A stretch of DNA of 43,063 nucleotides from Bacteroidales bacterium (GTDB taxonomy: Bacteria; Bacteroidota; Bacteroidia; Bacteroidales; VadinHA17): contig SLNP01000082.1 in assembly GCA_007132995.1 (NCBI GenBank), forward strand, positions 1-43,063. Reading direction: 5' to 3'. A program made the position numbers and the translations under genes. Under the pieces are notes generated by a model that worked only from the letters and a program-made list of their open reading frames with translations, was not told where the DNA came from and did not search any database. Below, piece after piece: positions 37,443-43,063 of this stretch (position 1 is its first letter; every line of letters begins with the position of its first letter).

Positions 37443-37661
37443 GGGGAGATGTTGCAGCCCCTGTCTCTGGTTTCGCCATCGTGTTGCCCGGGGAGATTTT
37501 GCAGCCCCTGTCTCTGCGGGGTTACATCGTTACCGGTTTTGGGATCACCCTGCTCAGTGAGGCCCCGTATCTTCTCTCTATTTGGGGTTATATCGTTACC
37601 GGTTTTGGCATCACCCTGCCTGGGAGATGCGGTAATGCCTGTCTCTGCGGGGTTACATCGT
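37443..37661. repeat. Degenerate direct-repeat array filling a convergent intergenic region
   Basis: ggggagat(g/t)ttgcagcccctgtctctg at 37443 and 37490; 35-bp ggggtta(c/t)atcgttaccggttttgg(g/c)atcaccctg at 37518 and 37584; exact 24-bp cctgtctctgcggggttacatcgt at 37507 and 37638. Confidence 0.9.
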
Positions 37662-37662
37662 C

Positions 37663-38727
37663 CTACCTTTTGTCATCGCGCTGCTCATACTGCTCACGGT
37701 AGTAGTTCTCATACTCACCTGACAGCACGCTGGCCAGCCACCCCTCATTGGCAAGATACCAGTCTACCGTCATCTCCAGCCCCTTCTCAAAAGTGACCGA
37801 GGGCTCCCACCCCAGAACCGACTCTATTTTGGAGGTGTCGATGGCATATCTCAGGTCGTGGCCCGCCCTGTCGGTAACAAAGCTGATAAGACCGGCCGAC
37901 TCGCCGGGTCTCCTTTCCAGTCTGTCATCCATTATGCGGCAGAGCAGCTTTATAAGATCTATATTGCGCCACTCATTTTTACCCCCCACATTATAGGTTT
38001 CGCCGCTCTTCCCCCTGTGATATATAAGATCTATCGCCGCCACATGGTCTTCCACGAAAAGCCAGTCCCGTACATTCTCGCCCTTGCCATATACCGGCAC
38101 CGGCTTATTCTGTTTTATATTATTTATTGCCAGGGGCAGCAGCTTCTCGGGAAACTGATTGGGACCATAATTGTTAGAGCAGTTGGAGATGACAATATCG
38201 ATGCCATAGGTGTGGCCCCAGGCCCTTACCAGATGGTCGGAAGAGGCCTTGGAGGCAGAGTATGGGCTGCGGGGGTCGTAAGGTGTTCTCTCGGTAAAGA
38301 GCCCCTCCATTCCCAGCGAACCATAAACCTCATCGGTCGATACATGGTAGAAACGACCCTCCTGCCCCTTCCATGCTTTGCGGCACGCATTGAGCAGGTT
38401 GGCAGTGCCCACCACATTGGTCATAATAAAGGTATCGGGGCCTGTAATAGAGCGGTCAACATGCGATTCGGCAGCCAGATGTATAACAGCGTCGAAACGG
38501 TATGTGCCGAAAAGTCGCTCAATGCATTCCTTATCGGCTATATCTCCCTTCTCGAACCTGTAGTTGGGCATATTCTCTATATCGGTAAGATTCCCGAGGT
38601 TACCGGCATAGGTCAGCTTGTCCAGGTTTACTATAGTGTAGTCAGGATATTTATGAACAAAGTGGCGTACAAGATGTGAGCCAATAAAGCCCGCGCCGCC
38701 CGTTACCAGTATCTTTTTTTCCTGCAT
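37663..38727 (-). CDS. rfbB: dTDP-glucose 4,6-dehydratase
   Basis: VTGGAGFIGSHLVRHF; LAAESHVDRSI; YSASKASSDHLVRAW; SNCSNNYGP. Confidence 0.95.
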   Translation of the reverse strand: MQEKKILVTGGAGFIGSHLVRHFVHKYPDYTIVNLDKLTYAGNLGNLTDIENMPNYRFEKGDIADKECIERLFGTYRFDAVIHLAAESHVDRSITGPDTFIMTNVVGTANLLNACRKAWKGQEGRFYHVSTDEVYGSLGMEGLFTERTPYDPRSPYSASKASSDHLVRAWGHTYGIDIVISNCSNNYGPNQFPEKLLPLAINNIKQNKPVPVYGKGENVRDWLFVEDHVAAIDLIYHRGKSGETYNVGGKNEWRNIDLIKLLCRIMDDRLERRPGESAGLISFVTDRAGHDLRYAIDTSKIESVLGWEPSVTFEKGLEMTVDWYLANEGWLASVLSGEYENYYREQYEQRDDKR

Positions 38728-38756
38728 ATTTGAAACTCTTTATTTGCTACTCTTCG

Positions 38757-39812
38757 TTAACAGTCATCATTGCCGGTTGCCGGTGGGTGTCTCTCCTCCC
38801 ATCTCCATGCAGTAAGCATAGCCTCATCGAGAGAGGTGCCGGCCCTCCACCCCAGCTCTCTGTTGGCCCTGCTGCAGTCGGCCCATATCTTTTCAATATC
38901 ACCCTCACGCCTGCCGGCTATCACCCTGGGCACTGTCACCCCGGTAGCCCTTTCAAAGGCCTCTACCGCCTCAAACACAGAGACCCCCGATCCGGTACCG
39001 AGGTTGTAATATTCACACCCCTTATTCATGCCCCCCTGCTGCATCCGCTTAAGGGCGGCAACATGAGCCTCTGCCAGATCCATAACATACAGATAGTCGC
39101 GTATGCATGAGCCGTCGCCTGTATCGTAATCATTGCCAAAGATATGCAGCGGACCGGTTTTGCCTGACGCCGCCCTTGTTATATATGGCACAAGGTTCTC
39201 AGGAGTACCGACCGGATCTTCACCTATAATGGCAGAGGGATGTGCCCCTATGGGATTAAAGTAGCGTAATATCACCGACCGCAGTTTACCCTTTTCAGCC
39301 CTTACCGTATCGGCTATTATCTCCTCGCACATCTTCTTGGTGTTACCATAGGGCGATGAGGGGTTTGCTGTTTTATGCTCTTCGGTAACAGGCAGGCGCT
39401 GAGGTTCGCCATAAACCGTACATGAAGATGAGAACACCAGACTGTACACCCCGTGATTCAGCATCGCATCGAGAAGCGTTGCCAGACCTCCCACATTGTT
39501 GCGGTAGTAAAGCAGCGGTTCACGAACCGATTCGCCAACCGCCTTAAGGGCCGCGAAATGTATTACCGCGGTTATGTCGTTGAAGCGGGCAAAGATATCC
39601 TCAACCTCTTCCCTGATGGTAATATCGGCCCTGACCACCACCGGTGTTCTGCCTGTTATTTCACCTATTGCAACGGCTACAGCAGGCCGGGAGTTGGAGA
39701 AATTGTCGGCTATCACCACATCATAGCCCTGCGTTTGCAGCTCAACAACGGTATGAGACCCTATGTATCCGGTGCCTCCTGTTACAAGAACAGATCCTTT
39801 GCCTCTATTCAT
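38757..39812 (-). CDS. galE: UDP-glucose 4-epimerase
   Basis: VTGGTGYIGSHTVVEL; SSSCTVYGEP; RYFNPIGAHPS; IRDYLYVMDLA. Confidence 0.95.
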   Translation of the reverse strand: MNRGKGSVLVTGGTGYIGSHTVVELQTQGYDVVIADNFSNSRPAVAVAIGEITGRTPVVVRADITIREEVEDIFARFNDITAVIHFAALKAVGESVREPLLYYRNNVGGLATLLDAMLNHGVYSLVFSSSCTVYGEPQRLPVTEEHKTANPSSPYGNTKKMCEEIIADTVRAEKGKLRSVILRYFNPIGAHPSAIIGEDPVGTPENLVPYITRAASGKTGPLHIFGNDYDTGDGSCIRDYLYVMDLAEAHVAALKRMQQGGMNKGCEYYNLGTGSGVSVFEAVEAFERATGVTVPRVIAGRREGDIEKIWADCSRANRELGWRAGTSLDEAMLTAWRWEERHPPATGNDDC

Positions 39813-39905
39813 ACTCGCTATTTCAGGTTACCGGCAGCCAGCTGCCACCGTTCTGATATAATATCTTCTGTGCCCGGCCATCTGCCTCCGGCAGCGGGCC
39901 ATATA

Positions 39906-41195
39906 TCAGAGGCTCCAGTAGGTGAAGCTCTTTATCTGCTCTCTGAGCATCCCTTTGAGGTCTGCAATCAGCCCCTCCCGCCTTAGCCAGGGCTCAAAGT
40001 CCTTTTCGGTAAGCTCCCGGTAGCTGCTGTGTGCCACCGCCACAATAATGGCATCGTACTTGCCGGAGGGGCCCTCTTTCAGCTCAATGCCATACTCCTC
40101 TTTCACCTCGCGGGCATCTGCCGAGGGGTCTGTAACATCGACCTCTACCCCGAACTCATTCAACTCCCTGCAGAGGTCGTACACCTTGGAGTTTCGGATA
40201 TCAGATACATCCTCCTTAAAGGTGATTCCCATAACAAGGGCGCGCGCGCCTTTGGCGCTCCTTCCGGCGGCTATCACCTTCTTGACCACCTCACGGGCCA
40301 CATACCTGCCCATGCTGTCGTTGATGGCACGACCCGAGTTTATCATTTCAGGATGGTAGCCCATCTCTTTAGCCTTAAATGAGAGGTAGTAGGGATCAAC
40401 ACCTATGCAGTGCCCCCCTACAAGCCCCGGATAGAACTTAAGGAAATTCCATTTGGTGCCTGCTGCCTCAAGGACCTCGTAGGTATTGATACCCATCATA
40501 TTGAATATCTTGGAGAGCTCGTTCATAAAGGCGATATTGATATCGCGCTGGGTGTTCTCTATAATCTTGGCCGCCTCGGCAACCTTTATGCTGCTGGCGC
40601 GGTGCACCCCTGCCTCAATTATCAGCTCATACACCTTCGCTATGGTCTCTGCCGATTCGCTGTCGCATCCGCTGCTGACCTTCACTATCGAGGTGAGGGT
40701 ATGCTTCCTGTCGCCCGGATTGATCCGCTCGGGCGAGAAGCCAACCTTGAAATCTTTCTTGTACCTGAGGCCCGATACCCTCTCAAGAACAGGCACGCAA
40801 TCCTCTTCAGTACAACCCGGATATACGGTCGACTCATACACCACATAATCTCCCTTTTTAAGCACCGCCCCTACAGTCTCAGAGGCCTTCAGTACGGGTC
40901 CAAGATCGGGCAGGTTATTTTTGGTTGTGGGGGTCGGCACCCCTATTATATGAAAAGAGGCGCTTTTGAGATCTGCCGGGTCAGAGGTGAAGTGAATGTC
41001 GGTTCCTCCGAAAGCTTCAGGGCCAAGCTCATTACTCGGATCAATGCCCTTCTTCATCATCTCAACTCTTTCGGGCTTGATGTCGAAGCCGGTAACCTTC
41101 AGCTTGCGGGCAAATTCAAGTGCAATGGGCAGGCCCACATACCCAAGGCCAATTACCGAAAGGTGGGTCTCTTTGTTGATCAGCTTCTCGTACAT
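39906..41195 (-). CDS. UDP-N-acetyl-hexosamine 6-dehydrogenase (nucleotide sugar dehydrogenase, WbpA/TviB type)
   Basis: VIGLGYVGLPIALEFA; VPTPTTKNNLPDL; GLVGGHCIGVDPYYL. Confidence 0.93.
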   Translation of the reverse strand: MYEKLINKETHLSVIGLGYVGLPIALEFARKLKVTGFDIKPERVEMMKKGIDPSNELGPEAFGGTDIHFTSDPADLKSASFHIIGVPTPTTKNNLPDLGPVLKASETVGAVLKKGDYVVYESTVYPGCTEEDCVPVLERVSGLRYKKDFKVGFSPERINPGDRKHTLTSIVKVSSGCDSESAETIAKVYELIIEAGVHRASSIKVAEAAKIIENTQRDINIAFMNELSKIFNMMGINTYEVLEAAGTKWNFLKFYPGLVGGHCIGVDPYYLSFKAKEMGYHPEMINSGRAINDSMGRYVAREVVKKVIAAGRSAKGARALVMGITFKEDVSDIRNSKVYDLCRELNEFGVEVDVTDPSADAREVKEEYGIELKEGPSGKYDAIIVAVAHSSYRELTEKDFEPWLRREGLIADLKGMLREQIKSFTYWSL

Positions 41196-42164
41196 CTATT
41201 TGTCAGGTTTTATTAAAGGGTGGTAGTCATCTTTCAGCGGTGACACCTTCGCATTTCGTATTTTGTAGACCATCTCGACCGACTGGCGGGCCTCTTCAAG
41301 CCCAAAGCCGTTGCCGTCCAGTATCTCTCTGTATGTGGTGGTATGCAGATCGTTAAAACCCCCGCTAAACTCGAACTCTTCGCCATCGAGCTTTACAGAC
41401 CTGAAGGTTTTAACATCGGCAATGGCCGCTTCGCCGGGAATATCGCGGGTGTCGAGGCTCAGAAACCATCTTATACGGGCCCTCTCAAGCTCCAGGTAGC
41501 CTGCCGCCCTGTTAGACTCAAGTAGATGCACCCTGTTTGTCTTGCATTTTCCAAAAATCCAGCCCAGCATATCGAAGAAGTGCACACCTATGTTGGTTGC
41601 CACGCCACCCGATTTCTGGATATCGCCCTTCCACGATATGTAGTACCAGTTGCCCCTGCCGGTAATATAGGTTAAGTCGATATCATATATCTTGTCTGCA
41701 GGCGCTGACAACACCCTGTCGCGCAGAGATATTATGGCCGGGTGGTGCCGCAGCTGCAGCACATTGAAGACCCTTCTTCCGGTCTCGCTCTCAATCTCGC
41801 TCAGGGCATCTATATTCCACGGATTCAGCACCACTGGTTTCTCGCAGATGGCGTCGGCCTGATGGCGCAGGGCAAAACGGATATGTGCATCGTGAAGATA
41901 GTTGGGAGAGCAGATGGTTACATAGTCAATACTGGTACCGGTCCTTTTCAGCTTCTCGAAATGGCGATCGAACCGCTCAAACTCAACAAAAAAGTCGCTG
42001 CCGGGAAAGAAGCTGTCAATAATACCAACAGAGTCAAACTTATCGAGGCTTGCCACCAGATTGTTGCCTGTCTCTTTAATTGCCTTCAGATGACGGGCGG
42101 CAACAAATCCTGCCACTCCTATCAATCCGAAATTAGCCGGTCTAATGTCTTTTCCGATGTTCAT
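41196..42164 (-). CDS. wbpB: Gfo/Idh/MocA oxidoreductase, WbpB-like
   Basis: FGLIGVAGFVAARHLKAIKETGN; YVTICSPNYLHDAHIRFALRHQADAICEKPVVLNPWN, typical of UDP-GlcNAcA 3-dehydrogenases. Confidence 0.87.
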   Translation of the reverse strand: MNIGKDIRPANFGLIGVAGFVAARHLKAIKETGNNLVASLDKFDSVGIIDSFFPGSDFFVEFERFDRHFEKLKRTGTSIDYVTICSPNYLHDAHIRFALRHQADAICEKPVVLNPWNIDALSEIESETGRRVFNVLQLRHHPAIISLRDRVLSAPADKIYDIDLTYITGRGNWYYISWKGDIQKSGGVATNIGVHFFDMLGWIFGKCKTNRVHLLESNRAAGYLELERARIRWFLSLDTRDIPGEAAIADVKTFRSVKLDGEEFEFSGGFNDLHTTTYREILDGNGFGLEEARQSVEMVYKIRNAKVSPLKDDYHPLIKPDK

Positions 42165-42194
42165 CTTCTGCCTCCGAAAAAATGAGTCGTAAAA

Positions 42195-42776
42195 CTAATA
42201 AATAATTTTAGAAACCTTCTCGCCCTGCAAGCGGTATTTCTCGTTGCTTTCGGGGCAAACGGCCTCTCCACTCTGATCGAAATTGAGGCGATGGCCATGC
42301 TCACTCACCCAGCCTATCTGCCGGGCCGGATTGCCAACAACCAGAGCATATGGTTTAACATCTTTAATGATGACAGCCCCTGCGCCCACCAGCGAATATT
42401 CGCCAATAGTGTTGCCGCACACCACGGTAGCGTTGGCCCCTATCGTGGCACCCCGCTTCACCTCTGTGGAAACATACTTGTCACGGCGCACCACGGCACT
42501 GCGAGGATTGGTGATATTGGTAAATACCATCGAGGGGCCGAGGAATACATCATCGTCGCAGATTACGCCGGTATATATCGACACATTGTTCTGCACCTTA
42601 ACATTACGACCGAGCACCACGCCCGGTGAAACCACAACATTCTGCCCCAGATTGCAGCCGGGGCCTATTACGGCATCTTTCATGATATGTGAGAAGTGCC
42701 ATATACGGGTTCCTGTTCCGATTGTGCATCCCTCATCTATTACAGCTGTCTCATGAGCAAAAAAGTCTTTCTCCAT
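42195..42776 (-). CDS. wbpD: WbpD-like hexapeptide N-acetyltransferase
   Basis: Left-handed beta-helix hexapeptides (IGTGTRIWHFSHIMKDAVIGPGCNLGQNVVVSPGVVLGRNVKVQNNVSIYTGV). Confidence 0.9.
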   Translation of the reverse strand: MEKDFFAHETAVIDEGCTIGTGTRIWHFSHIMKDAVIGPGCNLGQNVVVSPGVVLGRNVKVQNNVSIYTGVICDDDVFLGPSMVFTNITNPRSAVVRRDKYVSTEVKRGATIGANATVVCGNTIGEYSLVGAGAVIIKDVKPYALVVGNPARQIGWVSEHGHRLNFDQSGEAVCPESNEKYRLQGEKVSKIIY

Positions 42777-42890
42777 AGCGTCGCGCTGTTATTTGTTGTC
42801 ATTTGCGAATTTAATGGAAATATTGATAGCTCGTAGGGTTGGTTGTTAGCTGATAGCTGTCAGCTGTCAGCTTGTTGCTTGTTGCTTGAC

Positions 42891-42947
42891 AAAAAGTAGG
42901 CCTCCACCTTTTTTGCGGGCCAAAAAGTGGGCTTCCACCTTTTTTGC
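42891..42947. repeat. Two 26-bp direct repeats, period 31, each with hairpin potential
   Basis: aaaaagt(a/g)ggc(c/t)tccaccttttttgc at 42891-42916 and 42922-42947. Confidence 0.85.
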
Positions 42948-42968
42948 TTGACCAAAAGTTTTTTCTCT

Positions 42969-43063
42969 CAACTTTTGGCTTGACCCAAAAGTTGACAAAA
43001 GGTCAAGGCTTCAGTGAGTTTGGGGATCGGTTTTATAGTGAAGCCGTCCGCGTCGGAACTCGC
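42969..43063. repeat. Right copy of the modular terminal repeat (inverted relative to left copy)
   Basis: Hairpin module 42972-42991 and module A 43002-43038 are exact reverse complements of 91-110 and 1-37. Confidence 0.9.

Noticed and set aside
37443-37661. CRISPR array
   Set aside because: Repeat blocks differ in length, are degenerate, have irregular spacing and no cas genes are nearby.
37422-37796. + strand ORFs (37422-37796, 37481-37702) with repeated GYIVTGFGITL peptide
   Set aside because: The peptide repeat is a by-product of the DNA repeat array; ORFs run into rfbB antisense and have no upstream signals.
37858-38679. 273-aa + strand ORF antisense to rfbB
   Set aside because: Same reason: a shadow ORF over a clear dTDP-glucose dehydratase.
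40410-41216. 268-aa + strand ORF antisense to the WbpA-type dehydrogenase
   Set aside because: Lies fully opposite a strongly recognised CDS; composition looks like shadow translation and contains no recognisable domain.
1-43063. The whole window as a composite transposon or genomic island bounded by inverted repeats
   Set aside because: Contents are housekeeping/core genes with no transposase or integrase; terminal repeats have different spacers, and contig breakage at a dispersed repeat is simpler.

Overview
The window is about 43 kb of Bacteroidota chromosome (probably Bacteroidales/Marinilabiliales; inferred from gene content and TAnnTTTG-type promoters). It is densely coding and mostly core or housekeeping. 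Main blocks: (1) a GNAT-like protein, a lipoprotein-type cyanophycinase and a TonB-dependent receptor (-); (2) a + strand cluster of envelope proteins: a DUF3352-like/beta-propeller protein, a large lipoprotein, a DUF5723-like protein and a DUF4834-like protein; (3) mlaE-mlaF (-) and manC (+); (4) a type IX secretion/gliding operon porP-gldK-gldL-gldM-gldN (-), preceded by topA and an arginase-fold protein with a degenerate metal site; (5) a class A PBP (+); (6) panC-panD-flippase-like-radA (-), divergent from a short starch-synthase-like protein, a DUF4270 lipoprotein, glmS and a DUF4954 protein (+); (7) a nucleotide-sugar/polysaccharide block wbpD-wbpB-wbpA-galE-rfbB (-). I see no rRNA, tRNA, CRISPR array, transposase or phage genes. 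The least explained signals are non-coding. A modular repeat sits at both window ends in inverted orientation and carries a hairpin whose two copies differ by paired (compensatory) substitutions. A degenerate repeat array fills the DUF4954/rfbB convergent intergenic region. A 21-bp tandem repeat follows manC. I did not find a clearly new multi-gene system; the arginase-fold pseudoenzyme candidate coupled to topA next to the T9SS operon is the most interesting protein-level lead.
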